This document shows, piece by piece, positions 1-8,546 of a stretch of 64,000 bases of DNA. The position numbers and the translations under genes are program-made. Positions within the stretch are counted from its first letter, which is position 1. Every line of letters begins with the position of its first letter. The notes beneath the pieces were generated by a model. That model ran no database searches, was not told the DNA's origin, and saw nothing but the letters and a program-made list of their open reading frames with translations. Source of the DNA: Rhodococcus sp. BP22 (GTDB lineage: Bacteria > Actinomycetota > Actinomycetes > Mycobacteriales > Mycobacteriaceae); the NCBI RefSeq assembly GCF_014281965.1, contig NZ_JACFTB010000003.1:124001-188000 (forward strand). The letters are read 5' to 3'.

Positions 1-1
1 G

Positions 2-559
2 GTCGGGCTGCCGCTGGCGAACACCGTCAACAAGATCGTCGACCCGGGGACACTCGAAGAGATCGCTCTTCCGACCGAGGGGCTTTCGGAGCCCGGCGAG
101 CTGTGGGTCAAGGGCCCGAACGTCATGGTCGGTTACCTCAACAACCCCGAGGCGACAGCTGAAACACTCGACGCCGACGGCTATCTGCACACCGGCGACA
201 TCGCCGTCGTCGATGCCGAGGGCGTCGTGTACATCGTCGATCGCCTGAAGGAACTGATCAAGTACAAGGGCTACCAGGTGCCGCCCGCAGAACTGGAAGC
301 GTTACTGCTGACGCACCCGGATATCGCCGATGCGGCCGTCATCGGAGTCATCGACGAAGCAGGCGAAGAGGTTCCGAAGGCATTCATCGTGCTGCAGGCC
401 GATGCAAAGATCGACGCGGACGGCGTGATGGCCTTCGTCGCCGAGCGTGTCTCGCCGCACAAGAAGGTGCGCAAGGTCGAATTCATCGATATCGTGCCGA
501 AGTCCGCGGCAGGCAAAATTCTGCGCAAAGACCTTCGCGCCGCGGAATCGGGCAAGTAG
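2..559 (+). CDS. AMP-dependent CoA ligase (4-coumarate-CoA ligase-like), C-terminal part
   Basis: The gene enters from outside the window, so only the last 185 residues are seen. Adenylate-forming CoA ligases activate a carboxylic acid with ATP and transfer it to CoA. The part visible begins in the region after the adenylation motif (GLPLANTVNKIVDPGT), followed by YLHTGDIAVVD, the hinge IVDRLKELIKYKGYQVPPAE, and the C-terminal catalytic lysine in KSAAGKILRKDLR. These features match 4-coumarate-CoA ligase-like members rather than acetyl-CoA synthetase. The substrate cannot be told from this part. A strong hairpin follows the stop codon by about 20 bases, so this is probably the end of a transcript. 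Confidence 0.9.
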   Translation, partial: VGLPLANTVNKIVDPGTLEEIALPTEGLSEPGELWVKGPNVMVGYLNNPEATAETLDADGYLHTGDIAVVDAEGVVYIVDRLKELIKYKGYQVPPAELEALLLTHPDIADAAVIGVIDEAGEEVPKAFIVLQADAKIDADGVMAFVAERVSPHKKVRKVEFIDIVPKSAAGKILRKDLRAAESGK

Positions 560-578
560 CAACAGCAGGTAAGGACAA

Positions 579-610
579 GCGCACCCCGTTCCGCGAGGAG
601 CGGGGTGCGC
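579..610. terminator. Hairpin after the CoA ligase gene
   Basis: The arms GCGCACCCCGTTCC (579-592) and GGAGCGGGGTGCGC (597-610) pair with one G-U position around a four-base loop. No T-run follows, as is common for actinobacterial terminators. It sits between two genes on the same strand. Confidence 0.65.
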
Positions 611-645
611 TGTGTGTTGGTGGGGGACTTCTAGGGGGCGTCGTC

Positions 646-1860
646 ATGGTGGGGACAAGTAATCCGTACACCCCTGGCGCGGGGGAACGACCGCAGGCGT
701 TGATCGGGCGAACCGATCAACAGGGCTTGTTCGACGCGCTGCTTATCGGGTTGGAGCGGCAACGATCCATGCGTTCGATGCTCGTGGTCGGGCTACGCGG
801 GGTCGGTAAGACAGCACTGTTGCGCGATTGCGTGGAGAAGGCACGTGCGCGGAACTGGGTGATCATCGATATCGAGGTGAGCAAACGCGAAGACGACTCG
901 TTTCGCCGTCAACTCACGTTCGAATTGCGGGGAGCCCTGCTCGGACTGTCACCCCGCTCACGGTGGGGCGAGGCTGCCACTCGCGCAGCCGCAGTGCTGC
1001 AGTCTTTCGGGCTCGGTGCAGACGGCTCGATGATGGCCAAGTGGGAGGTCGCAGCCGCTGATGGAGTAGCGGACAGTGGTGATCTGGCCGCCGACCTGAC
1101 TCAGGTCATCTTGGCAATGGGCGACGCTGCACTCGAGAACTCGCGGGGCGTGGTGATAGCAGTCGACGAAATCCAGCTCTTGTCGCAGACTCAGTACGCT
1201 GCACTGGTCTCGGCATTTCACCGACCGTTCCTGCGTGAGTTGCCGATTACGTTGGTGGGGGCAGGTTTACCGCGCGCGGGCCTGACTCCCGAGATCGAGC
1301 GTTACGCCAAGCGGATCTTCGAGTTCCCTGTCCTGGGTGCCTTGACGGACTCAGACGCCCGGCGTGTCCTGAGTGAACCGGCGGCTGCACTCGGAGTGGA
1401 GTTCGAGAAGGCCGCGTTGGATGCTGCAGTCGAACTCACCGGCCGGTACCCCTACTTCCTGCAGGAACTCGGCAGTGCTGTCTGGTCCACGAAGGTTGGC
1501 AGCACCATCAGCGCGCAGGATGTTACTGCTTCGTCGGCGCAGTATTACAAGGCGCTCGATGCCACGTTCTTCGCCAGAAAGTTCGGTCCGACAACTGATC
1601 TGGATCGTTCGTATCTGCGGGCGATGGCAGAGGCCGGTCCCGATCCGCAGCACGAGAGCGATATCGCCCGGATGCTCGACCGCACGGTTACACAGTGTTC
1701 ACAGACCCGCCGATCATTGTTGGACCGAGGTCTGTTGCACGAATTCGACAGTGGCGGTGTGGCATTCACTGCTCCCCACTTCGACCGGTTCATCAAGAGG
1801 ATCATGCCTTCTCTCACCGTTCCCGCTCGGGCCGCGCGTCGGCGTCGGTTCGATCCGTAG
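646..1860 (+). CDS. AAA+ / Orc1-Cdc6-like ATP-binding protein
   Basis: This is a 404-residue P-loop ATPase. The Walker A motif GLRGVGKT lies at residues 49-56 and Walker B is VVIAVDEIQLL near residue 170, followed by a sensor-like segment (ITLVGAGLPR). The C-terminal third resembles the winged-helix part of archaeal-type ATPases (ARMLDRTVTQCSQTRRSLLDRGLL). Such proteins are common as single genes in actinobacteria and their target is usually unknown. The ATG at 646 is preceded by a G-rich ribosome site. There is no partner gene next to it: the upstream gene is separated by a terminator and the downstream gene is convergent. The ATPase assignment is firm; the role is not known. Confidence 0.85.
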   Translation: MVGTSNPYTPGAGERPQALIGRTDQQGLFDALLIGLERQRSMRSMLVVGLRGVGKTALLRDCVEKARARNWVIIDIEVSKREDDSFRRQLTFELRGALLGLSPRSRWGEAATRAAAVLQSFGLGADGSMMAKWEVAAADGVADSGDLAADLTQVILAMGDAALENSRGVVIAVDEIQLLSQTQYAALVSAFHRPFLRELPITLVGAGLPRAGLTPEIERYAKRIFEFPVLGALTDSDARRVLSEPAAALGVEFEKAALDAAVELTGRYPYFLQELGSAVWSTKVGSTISAQDVTASSAQYYKALDATFFARKFGPTTDLDRSYLRAMAEAGPDPQHESDIARMLDRTVTQCSQTRRSLLDRGLLHEFDSGGVAFTAPHFDRFIKRIMPSLTVPARAARRRRFDP

Positions 1861-1881
1861 CCGTTGCGATCCGTAGCCGTC

Positions 1882-2496
1882 CTATTCTGAACTCGCCCTC
1901 GTCGGGGCGGCGCGGACGTGCGCGCGTTCACCCTGCTTGCCGACGAGACTGAGAAACTCCACCGGGCCCGAGCTGGTCGCGCCGAACCAGTGTGGGGTCC
2001 GGGTATCGAACTCCGCAGCCTCGCCGGGTTCGAGAATCAGATCGAGCTCGCCGAGAACGAGACGTAGTCTGCCGTCGAGAACGAAGGCCCAGTCGAAACC
2101 TTCGTGAGTGCGGAGAACAGGAGTTGCGTCGTCACGCCCGGCGGGGAGGACGAACTTATAGGCCTGAATACCTCCAGGCCGACGCGACAAAGGCACGATG
2201 GTGGTGCCGTCATCGGTGGGCAGTGGACGCATGTTGATGCGGGGATCGCCGGTGGGAGGGGCGTCGACAAGCTCGTCCAGAGTGACGCCGTAAGCGCGAG
2301 CCAGCGGCAACAGCTGTTCGAGGGTGGGGCGCCGAAGGCCTGCTTCGAGTCGGGACAGCGTGCTGGTCGAAATGCCCGTCTCTTCGGCGAGAGCGATCAA
2401 CGTGATGTCGCGGCGCTGTCGCAATTGCTTGAGCCGCGGTCCCACGGCGTCGATGGTGCGGTTCGTGGCCTTGTCCATGCGGTTCGACTTTGCCAT
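1882..2496 (-). CDS. XRE-family regulator with C-terminal cupin domain
   Basis: This 204-residue regulator has an N-terminal helix-turn-helix at about residues 18-70 (LKQLRQRRDITLIALAEETG, then STSTLSRLEAGLRRP) and a C-terminal cupin sensor domain (residues about 110-185, with EGFDWAFVLDGRLRLVLG and ILEPGEAAEFDTRTPHWF). Proteins with this layout repress nearby genes and sense small ligands through the cupin. The start at 2496 (MAKSNRMDKA) precedes the HTH with a normal leader; a second ATG at 2478 is possible. The reading frame stays open much further upstream, but that part is antisense to the methyltransferase gene. It is divergent from that gene with a 78-bp gap, so it may control it. Confidence 0.88.
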   Translation of the reverse strand: MAKSNRMDKATNRTIDAVGPRLKQLRQRRDITLIALAEETGISTSTLSRLEAGLRRPTLEQLLPLARAYGVTLDELVDAPPTGDPRINMRPLPTDDGTTIVPLSRRPGGIQAYKFVLPAGRDDATPVLRTHEGFDWAFVLDGRLRLVLGELDLILEPGEAAEFDTRTPHWFGATSSGPVEFLSLVGKQGERAHVRAAPTRASSE

Positions 2497-2574
2497 TCGG
2501 CAACAAGGTTTGCAATGCCGTGCTGCTCCGGTCACTGTCGAAGAAGCCACCCATATCGAGAAAGAGAACATACG

Positions 2575-3225
2575 ATGACGCACTCGTTCGACAAGAACTA
2601 CTGGGACCAGATCTGGCAAGGAGACCGCGCTGCGGGAATGGCTGCCAGTGAACCGAACCTGCACCTCGTCCGCGAATTTGCAGACTCGACCCCCGGCACC
2701 GCACTCGAAGCGGGCTGCGGCGCCGGAGCCGAAGCGATCTGGCTCGCCGCACACGGCTGGCAGGTCACGGCAGCCGACATCGCCACCGATGCTCTCGCTC
2801 ACGCGGCCCAGCGATCCACCGCCATGGGCGTCGCCGATCAGGTGCAGTGGATCGAAGCAGACCTGTCCACCTGGGAACCCGACGCGAAGTACGACCTGGT
2901 GACCACCCACTATGCGCATCCCGCGATGCCTCAGCTCGAGTTCTACGACCGCATCGCATCCTGGGTTGCCCCAGCAGGCACCTTGTTCATCGTCGGCCAC
3001 CTTCATCACGAGAACCACGGCGCGGACACCGGGCATGGTCATGGTCATGGTGACGAAAATCCACCCGCGTCGGCCTCTGCGACGGCCGCCGGCATCACGG
3101 CGCGCCTCGACCCTGCCATGTGGGAGGTCGTCACCGCCGCCGAATCACACCGAGAATCGACTGCACCCGACGGCCGCCGTACCCCGATTCACGACGTGGT
3201 CGTCAAGGCCGTCCGCCGCCAGTGA
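2575..3225 (+). CDS. Class I SAM-dependent methyltransferase with His-rich loop
   Basis: This 216-residue enzyme has a Rossmann-type SAM-binding motif near its N-terminus (TALEAGCGAGAEAIWLA, about residues 41-57), an acidic residue at the end of strand 2 (VTAADIATDAL) and the motif-IV region YDLVTTHYAHP. A His/Asp/Glu-rich loop (HHENHGADTGHGHGHGDE, about residues 140-157) suggests metal binding; this is an inference. The ATG at 2575 is chosen because it starts the conserved domain and lies just downstream of AGAAAGAGAA. The divergent XRE-cupin gene is the likely regulator. The methyl acceptor is unknown. Related proteins are often annotated as thiopurine or tellurite methyltransferase-like, but no substrate assignment is justified. 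Confidence 0.85.
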   Translation: MTHSFDKNYWDQIWQGDRAAGMAASEPNLHLVREFADSTPGTALEAGCGAGAEAIWLAAHGWQVTAADIATDALAHAAQRSTAMGVADQVQWIEADLSTWEPDAKYDLVTTHYAHPAMPQLEFYDRIASWVAPAGTLFIVGHLHHENHGADTGHGHGHGDENPPASASATAAGITARLDPAMWEVVTAAESHRESTAPDGRRTPIHDVVVKAVRRQ

Positions 3226-3244
3226 GCTTGTGGGCGACCGGCGT

Positions 3245-3319
3245 GGGCGTGGTGTTCCACCGAGACGAACCACGAGTCGGGATCCCGACTGAAAACCGCG
3301 CAACCGGAACACCATGCCC
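3245..3319. repeat. Nested concentric inverted repeats (75 bp)
   Basis: An outer pair GGGCGTGGTGTTCC (3245-3258) and GGAACACCATGCCC (3306-3319) matches at 13 of 14 positions. A perfect 16-bp palindrome AGTCGGGATCCCGACT (3275-3290) lies at exactly the same centre. It fills the gap between the methyltransferase stop and the carboxylesterase start. It could be a transcription terminator, an operator with DNA-looping symmetry, or a small REP-like element. Confidence 0.6.
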
Positions 3320-3342
3320 ACTTGTTCGGGTACCAATGAGGG

Positions 3343-4812
3343 ATGGACGTCACTGTCGAGATCGCTCAGGGCCGGTTGCGCGGACAACGCGTCGGCGCTG
3401 TCACGTCGTTCCTCGGAATTCCGTACGCGGAAGCACCCTTCGGGCCGAACCGCTTTGCGGCACCGACGCCTCCGCCGAGGTGGGCGGGCGTTCGTGATGC
3501 AGTTGCCTACGGCGCGACGGCACCGAAGATCGGCTATCGGCCGCCGACCAGCACTATTCTCAGTGAGCCGGTGGTGCCGGGCGAAGAGTGCCTCAACCTC
3601 AATATCTGGACGCCGGATATTGCCGAGACCGGTTTGCCGGTCTTCGTGTGGATCCACGGTGGCGCATTCGTCAACGGCAGCAATGCAGTACCGATCTACG
3701 ACGGCAGCGCCTTCGCCCGCGACGGGATCGTCGCTGTCGTCATCAACTATCGACTCGGAGCCGACGGTTTCGCACGGATCGAGGGTGCGCCGGCAAACCG
3801 AGGGCTGCTCGACCAGGTCGCAGCTCTGGAGTGGGTACGCGACAACATCGGAGTGTTCGGGGGCGATCCGGGGAAAGTGACCGTCGCGGGGGAGTCCGCC
3901 GGAGCAATGAGCATCGGGACGCTGTTGTCGATGCCGCGCGCGGATGGGTTGTTTTGCCGGGCGATCCTGCAGAGCGGCGCCGGTTATCACGTCATCTCCG
4001 AATCAACGGCAGCCAAAGTTTCCACTGCGCTCGCCCACGCGGTGGGGGTGAGCGCCGATGTCGAGGGGTTCGGTTCGGTCCCCGTCGACACGCTCGTGGA
4101 TGCGCAACGCGACCTCGGTGACCGCATCACTGCCGAGGCGCCTACCGGAGCGTGGGGCGAACTCGCTTTCAACATAATGCCGTTCGAGCCCTACATCGAC
4201 GGGGATATCGTTCCAGAGTTGCCGTACACGCGAATCGCGGAAGGCGCCGGTGCCGACGTCGACATGCTGATCGGAACCACCAGTGAGGAGTTCGCGTTCT
4301 TCCTCGTTCCAGCCGGGGTAACCCAGTACGTCGACGAAGCCCGCCTGCGCCTCGTGCTCGGCACGTATGGCGCCGACGTCGATGCCGCGCTTGCCGAGTA
4401 TGCCGCACTGTCGCCCAACGCGTCACCGGGTGAGCTTCTCATCGCGGTGATGACCGACTGGTTCTTCCGATTGCCGGCGTTACGAGTCGTCGAGGCCAGA
4501 GGCGGGCAGGCATTCGTCTACGAATTCACTTGGCGGTCAACGCTGTACGACGGTAACCTCGGCGCCTGCCATGCCTTGGAAATTGGTTTCGTGTTCGACG
4601 CACTGGAGCGAAGCGAACGAATCACCGGAACCGGCCCACCGCAGCAGCTGGCCGAAAAAATGCACAGAGCCTGGGTGGATTTCGTGCGCGACGGCACACC
4701 CGGGTGGACTCCTTACGGTAGCGAGCGTTCGGTCATGATGTTCGGTGAGCAGTCCGGCGTCGTCGACGATCCCAGGGCGACGACGCGCGAACTATGGTCG
4801 GGGGTGCGCTGA
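3343..4812 (+). CDS. Type B carboxylesterase
   Basis: This 489-residue serine esterase belongs to the cholinesterase/carboxylesterase type B family. The nucleophile elbow is GESAGAMS (about residue 186), the acid is likely the glutamate in GTTSEEF (about residue 311), and the histidine lies in ACHALEIGFVF (about residue 410). The oxyanion hole segment WIHGGAFVNGS and the early FLGIPYAEAPFG motif are also typical. No signal peptide is visible, so it is probably cytoplasmic. Members hydrolyse short esters and amides of varied substrates. It has no obvious operon partner. Confidence 0.9.
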   Translation: MDVTVEIAQGRLRGQRVGAVTSFLGIPYAEAPFGPNRFAAPTPPPRWAGVRDAVAYGATAPKIGYRPPTSTILSEPVVPGEECLNLNIWTPDIAETGLPVFVWIHGGAFVNGSNAVPIYDGSAFARDGIVAVVINYRLGADGFARIEGAPANRGLLDQVAALEWVRDNIGVFGGDPGKVTVAGESAGAMSIGTLLSMPRADGLFCRAILQSGAGYHVISESTAAKVSTALAHAVGVSADVEGFGSVPVDTLVDAQRDLGDRITAEAPTGAWGELAFNIMPFEPYIDGDIVPELPYTRIAEGAGADVDMLIGTTSEEFAFFLVPAGVTQYVDEARLRLVLGTYGADVDAALAEYAALSPNASPGELLIAVMTDWFFRLPALRVVEARGGQAFVYEFTWRSTLYDGNLGACHALEIGFVFDALERSERITGTGPPQQLAEKMHRAWVDFVRDGTPGWTPYGSERSVMMFGEQSGVVDDPRATTRELWSGVR

Positions 4813-4903
4813 TCGGCATCACGTGGCGGTAGTGCGTGGCCTTCGGTGCGAGCATCTTTACCCGAGCTGGAGTGCCGTTCGGGGATCACGATTGGGGGAA
4901 TCG

Positions 4904-5002
4904 TTGAAGGTCGACACTGAAATTTTGCGAATGTTCGCCGCGGCCCCGGGCGGTCTCGTTGCCTGGGGCGGTTCCAAAGTCATGCAGAATCTGTGGGATT
5001 GA
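4904..5002 (+). CDS. Possible short leader ORF or N-terminal remnant (32 aa)
   Basis: A 32-codon frame starts with TTG at 4904 behind GGGGGA and ends one base before the ATG of the next gene, so the two would be translationally coupled. Its start, LKVDTEILRMFA, resembles the N-terminal segment of small ESX/EspC-like secreted proteins, but the rest does not continue like one. It could be a leader peptide, a truncated gene, or chance. Low confidence. Confidence 0.25.
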   Translation: MKVDTEILRMFAAAPGGLVAWGGSKVMQNLWD

Positions 5003-5003
5003 C

Positions 5004-5945
5004 ATGGGTTCTGAAAGGGACTATCAGCAACCTCGCACAGATCTTCCAGTGCTGCAGTGGATTCCACGGTGGCCGCAGAGGATTCGGTGGACGGGTTTCT
5101 CGAGTGCAGTGTTCATTGCGGCGTTCGCCGTACTGGTTTTCGTAGCGTTGTTCAAGGGAGTTGCCAACGGAAGTTGGCTGGCCACTGCAGGATTCGTCGG
5201 TCTGGCCATCGTGTTCGTGATCATGGCCGCGCATATGTCGGGCACAGCTGGTATTCGGTACGTGTCACTTTCTCGACGCGTGAGAAGCTGTGACCACCCC
5301 CTCTACGGGAAAGGCGTCGAGATCGGACAGCAAAGACTGGCCTACGCGGCCATGTTGACTGTTCTGGCTGGGGCGATGACCTACGGGTTCGCGGCAGTTT
5401 TCGCATGGGCCGTTGGCCAAGGCTCGACACTTCTACCTGCTGGTCGTGACGGTCGTACCGGTGCAATGATCGCCGGTGCAGCCGGCGTCGTTCTGTTGGC
5501 CGCAATGCTACTGCTTGTGCTCTTACGCAATGTTGTGACCATGTCGATCTTCGAAAGCGGACTTCACAGGACGGTAGCGAAATGGCGGTTCGGTCGAGTG
5601 CAGGTTGTAGACAGTTTTCTGCCATGGGAAGACATCGACGACGTCGTTGCCGATGACTATGTCGTCCACGTCGGTAAGTCGGTCGCGAACCCGATAATTC
5701 GTCTGAGCCATCACGACGCCGTCCTTGACGACACGTGTGTCGGACAGGATCAGAAAGGAGAACTGGTCGTGCTCGCGTACTACATGGTGTCCGAGCCGAA
5801 CATGTTGCTGGCGCTGGTGAACTTTATGCGTCAAAACCCTGATGAGCGAACAGCAGTGACGCGAACGGACGCCGTCGAGATGCTGCGGCCGCCCCTATTG
5901 TCTACTCGTTTTCGGCTCTCCAGCCTATCGACGGGGTCCGCATAA
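5004..5945 (+). CDS. Membrane protein of unknown function, 3' end run into an IS relic
   Basis: This 313-residue protein has four predicted membrane segments: FSSAVFIAAFAVLVFVALF, the stretch around VGLAIVFVIMAA, AAMLTVLAGAMTYGFAAVFA, and AAGVVLLAAMLLLVLL. A soluble C-terminal domain of about 130 residues follows (MSIFESGLHRTVAKWRFGRV onward). I do not recognise the family. The ATG at 5004 is preferred over an in-frame TTG at 4959. The last residues and the stop codon (5943-5945) overlap the start of the transposase relic, so the native C-terminus has probably been replaced. The gene is coupled to the short upstream frame if that frame is real. Confidence 0.6.
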   Translation: MGSERDYQQPRTDLPVLQWIPRWPQRIRWTGFSSAVFIAAFAVLVFVALFKGVANGSWLATAGFVGLAIVFVIMAAHMSGTAGIRYVSLSRRVRSCDHPLYGKGVEIGQQRLAYAAMLTVLAGAMTYGFAAVFAWAVGQGSTLLPAGRDGRTGAMIAGAAGVVLLAAMLLLVLLRNVVTMSIFESGLHRTVAKWRFGRVQVVDSFLPWEDIDDVVADDYVVHVGKSVANPIIRLSHHDAVLDDTCVGQDQKGELVVLAYYMVSEPNMLLALVNFMRQNPDERTAVTRTDAVEMLRPPLLSTRFRLSSLSTGSA

Positions 5946-6100
5946 TCGGCGTGGACGAGCACAAGTGGAGACACGTGCGTGGACACGGCGAACCCAGTTT
6001 CGTCACGGCGATCTTGGATCTGACGCCGGTCCACGACGGGACCTTTCCCGCTCGTTTGCCGGCCATGGCCCCGGGGCGTTCCACCGCGGCGCTGCTGGAC
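5924..6100 (+). pseudogene. ISL3-family transposase relic (internal fragment)
   Basis: In the frame of position 5951 the translation contains GVDEHKWRHVRGHGEPSFVT, followed by AILDLTPVHDGTFPARL and MAPGRSTAALLD. This matches the core of ISL3-type transposases (VDEH-W-H, then F-T-I-D-L-T-P and R-LLDM-GRS), with the first catalytic aspartate in GVDEH. Only about 59 codons remain. The fragment has no start and no further catalytic residues, and its right edge meets the 3' end of the enoyl-CoA hydratase gene. It marks the left edge of accessory block 1. Confidence 0.75.
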
Positions 6101-6102
6101 GG

Positions 6103-6852
6103 TCAGCGGCCGCGCCACTGGGGCGGGCGCTTTTCGAAGAATGCGCTGATGCCCTCGCTCATGTCCTCGGAGGCGCGGAAAACCTCGATGGCCTGTTCGG
6201 TGGCCTGCCAGCCGAGCTTGTCCTCGGCGGCCGTGATTGCACGCAGCGCGCGCAGGGTTTCGCCCACCGCCATGGGGGAGGACAGACAGATGTCCTCGGC
6301 GAGCGCGAGTGCCCGCTCGAGCGCGCAGCCCGGCTCGGCCACCTCGTTGACCAGACCCAACTGGTATGCGCGTTCTGGTTCCAGATGGCGGCCGGAGATG
6401 AGTAGCTCCCGCGCGATGTTCGGCGGCAGTGCCCGGGCGGCGCGGAAGAGTGCGCCCGAGGTGGCGACGAGTCCGCGTCGGGTCTCGGGAAGCCCGAAAC
6501 GTGCTGTGCGGGAGGCGATGATCGCGTCGCAGGCGAGTGCGATCTCGAACCCGCCGCCGAGCGCGAGTCCTTCGACCGCGGCGATGAGCGGCGTGCGGCG
6601 CTCGCGCCGAATGACCCCGTACTCCCCGCCCCGCTCGGTCCGCAGGCTCACGCCCGCGCTGAGGTCGGTGCCCGCGCTGAACACCTGAGTGGTCCCGGTG
6701 ATGACGCCGGCCCACAAATCCGGGTCGTCCTCGAGCCGGTTCAGCGCCGCGTCGATGCCCTCCGCGGTGGCCCGGTCGATGGCGTTGCGTTTGGCCTCCC
6801 GCTCGAGGCGGATGACGAGGACCCGGCCAAGACGCTCCTCGACGACGCTCAT
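6103..6852 (-). CDS. Enoyl-CoA hydratase/isomerase family protein
   Basis: This 249-residue crotonase-fold protein has the oxyanion-hole segments FSAGTDLS (about residues 58-65) and AVEGLALGGGFEIALACD (about residues 93-110). The position of the usual second catalytic glutamate is occupied by the segment FGLPETRRGLVATSGA, which retains a glutamate. The family hydrates 2-enoyl-CoA or performs related CoA-ester chemistry. The start at 6852 overlaps the stop of the upstream nitroreductase gene by four bases, showing an operon. With the acyl-CoA ligase across the block it suggests breakdown of a CoA-activated acid. The substrate is unknown. Confidence 0.88.
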   Translation of the reverse strand: MSVVEERLGRVLVIRLEREAKRNAIDRATAEGIDAALNRLEDDPDLWAGVITGTTQVFSAGTDLSAGVSLRTERGGEYGVIRRERRTPLIAAVEGLALGGGFEIALACDAIIASRTARFGLPETRRGLVATSGALFRAARALPPNIARELLISGRHLEPERAYQLGLVNEVAEPGCALERALALAEDICLSSPMAVGETLRALRAITAAEDKLGWQATEQAIEVFRASEDMSEGISAFFEKRPPQWRGR

Positions 6853-7541
6853 GCCCGCACCCAGGTCGTGGCCGTGCCGATGTCCGCTCGCGGGGTGCGA
6901 AAGGAATTGGCGGGGTGCGCGTCGTCGGCGTAGCCGAACGAGATGGAACAGACCACCTTCCGGTCCTCGGGCAGGCCGAAGAAGTCGCGTATGTAAGGCG
7001 CGCTGCCGGCGAGCGCGGCCTGCGGGATCGTCGCCACGCCGAGGCTGTGTGCGGCGAGCAGGAAGGTGTTGACGTACAGGCCGCAGTCGACGGCTCCGTA
7101 GATCCCGAGGGCCTCGTCCGAGGTGATGACGGCGACATGGGGTGCGCCGAACAGCTCGAAATTCTTCATCGTCTGAGCCGACGAGGCCTGGCGGTCGCCG
7201 GGCGCGATGCCCACGCTGGCGTAGAGCTGCATCGCGCAGTCCTTACGGCGGGCGCCGTAGTCACCCTGATACGCGGTGGGGAAGGGGAAGTCCGGCGCCT
7301 GCGGAGAGGACCGCACGTACTCGCCGAGCCCCTTCCGGAACCGTTCGGTGCCCTCACCCTCGGTGATCGACACCTGCCAGGGCTGGGTGTTGCACCAGGA
7401 CGGCGTGCGCTGCGCCATCTCGAGGATCTGCTCGATCGTGCTGCGGGGCACGGGGTCGGTGCGGAATGCGCGGCAACTGCTGCGCGTGTCGAGCAGCGCT
7501 TTCAGCTCGGTGTGGTGGCTGGGGGCCGGCGCCTCTATCAA
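6849..7541 (-). CDS. Nitroreductase family flavoprotein
   Basis: This 230-residue protein has the FMN-binding start typical of nitroreductases (LDTRSSCRAFRTDPVPRSTI, then RTPSWCNTQPWQVSIT) and the C-terminal GLPEDRKVVCSISFGYAD. Family members use NAD(P)H to reduce nitro groups, quinones or flavins; some have other reductive roles. The length is normal and no motif is missing. It lies upstream of the enoyl-CoA hydratase gene with a 4-bp overlap and about 50 bp downstream of the dioxygenase gene, so the three probably form one transcript. Whether it acts on a nitro compound here cannot be read from sequence. Confidence 0.88.
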   Translation of the reverse strand: MIEAPAPSHHTELKALLDTRSSCRAFRTDPVPRSTIEQILEMAQRTPSWCNTQPWQVSITEGEGTERFRKGLGEYVRSSPQAPDFPFPTAYQGDYGARRKDCAMQLYASVGIAPGDRQASSAQTMKNFELFGAPHVAVITSDEALGIYGAVDCGLYVNTFLLAAHSLGVATIPQAALAGSAPYIRDFFGLPEDRKVVCSISFGYADDAHPANSFRTPRADIGTATTWVRA

Positions 7542-7591
7542 GATGGGACTCTCCTAATTTGATTGCAGAACAGGGGGATAGCGCGTTGGGT

Positions 7592-8536
7592 TTAGTCGAC
7601 ACCGATGGGCGTGTCGCCGGCGATCGAAATTCGCTCCATGACGCGTCGCGCCGGGAAGTAGTCGCTCGAGGCGTAGTGCTGGCTGGCGCGGTTGTCCCAG
7701 AATGCGATCGTATTCGGTTGCCAGCGCAGCCGAACCTGCAGCTCTGGGCGCATGGCATGCCGGTAGAGCATGCGCAGCAGCTCGTTCGATTCGTCCGCGG
7801 AGACGCCGAGGATGCGCTGGGTGAAGGCGACGTTGACGAACAGCACGCGGCGGCCGGTTTCGGGGATGACCCGCACCACCGGGTGCGTGACCGGCGGGAA
7901 CTGGGGTCGCAGCATATCGATCGCGTCCTGTGGCATCCCGGACCCGAACGAACGGAGCCAGTCGTGCTCGGCCTCGAGGTGGTCGATCCGCGCCTTGATG
8001 TCTTCGGGCAGCAGATCGTATGCCGCGCCCATGTCGGCCCACAGCGTGTCCCCGCCGACTGGGGGGATCTCGACCGCGCGCAGTACTGCCGCGAACGAGG
8101 GCGTCCGATGCCAGGTGACGTCGTTGTGCCAGATGTTCTCGGCGCCGACGGCGGTCGCGTCCTTGGCCAGCGTCGCGACGTCGATGTCGCTCTGCCCGGG
8201 CTGGGTGTACTTGTAGAACGGATGCTGCTCGAGCTCTCCCCACCGTGCGGCGAACGCGCGGTGCTCGGCCCGCGTGACGTCCTGGTCGCGGAAGAACAGC
8301 ACCTTCCACTCGAGCAGCGCGCGTCGCAGCTCTGCCAGAACCTCCTCGGTGAGGTTCCCGCCGAGCTGGATGCCGGAGATCTCGGCGCCGATGGTGGGGG
8401 TCTGCGGGTTCAGCGTGAACAGCTCGTAGGGCCGGTCGTCCGCGGCTGCCGCTAGACGGGGGGCGATGATCGGCCCGAAGTATGCCAGCGGGTCGGTCGG
8501 GGTGGGGGCCGCAGTGCTGGGAAGCGCATATGTCAT
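7592..8536 (-). CDS. TauD/TfdA-family Fe(II)/2-oxoglutarate dioxygenase
   Basis: This 314-residue dioxygenase contains the iron-binding HxD motif in WHNDVTWH (about residues 140-147) and the distal histidine in the segment NRASQHYASSDY, with the 2-oxoglutarate-binding arginine in FPARRVMERI near the C-terminus. The N-terminal GAEISGIQLGGNLTEEV is characteristic of TauD/TfdA enzymes. Such enzymes hydroxylate a carbon next to a heteroatom and release sulfite, phenols or similar groups. It is the first gene of the minus-strand run that continues with the nitroreductase and the hydratase, and the TetR gene lies just upstream on the same strand. Confidence 0.9.
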   Translation of the reverse strand: MTYALPSTAAPTPTDPLAYFGPIIAPRLAAAADDRPYELFTLNPQTPTIGAEISGIQLGGNLTEEVLAELRRALLEWKVLFFRDQDVTRAEHRAFAARWGELEQHPFYKYTQPGQSDIDVATLAKDATAVGAENIWHNDVTWHRTPSFAAVLRAVEIPPVGGDTLWADMGAAYDLLPEDIKARIDHLEAEHDWLRSFGSGMPQDAIDMLRPQFPPVTHPVVRVIPETGRRVLFVNVAFTQRILGVSADESNELLRMLYRHAMRPELQVRLRWQPNTIAFWDNRASQHYASSDYFPARRVMERISIAGDTPIGVD

Positions 8537-8546
8537 GGCGTGGCTC

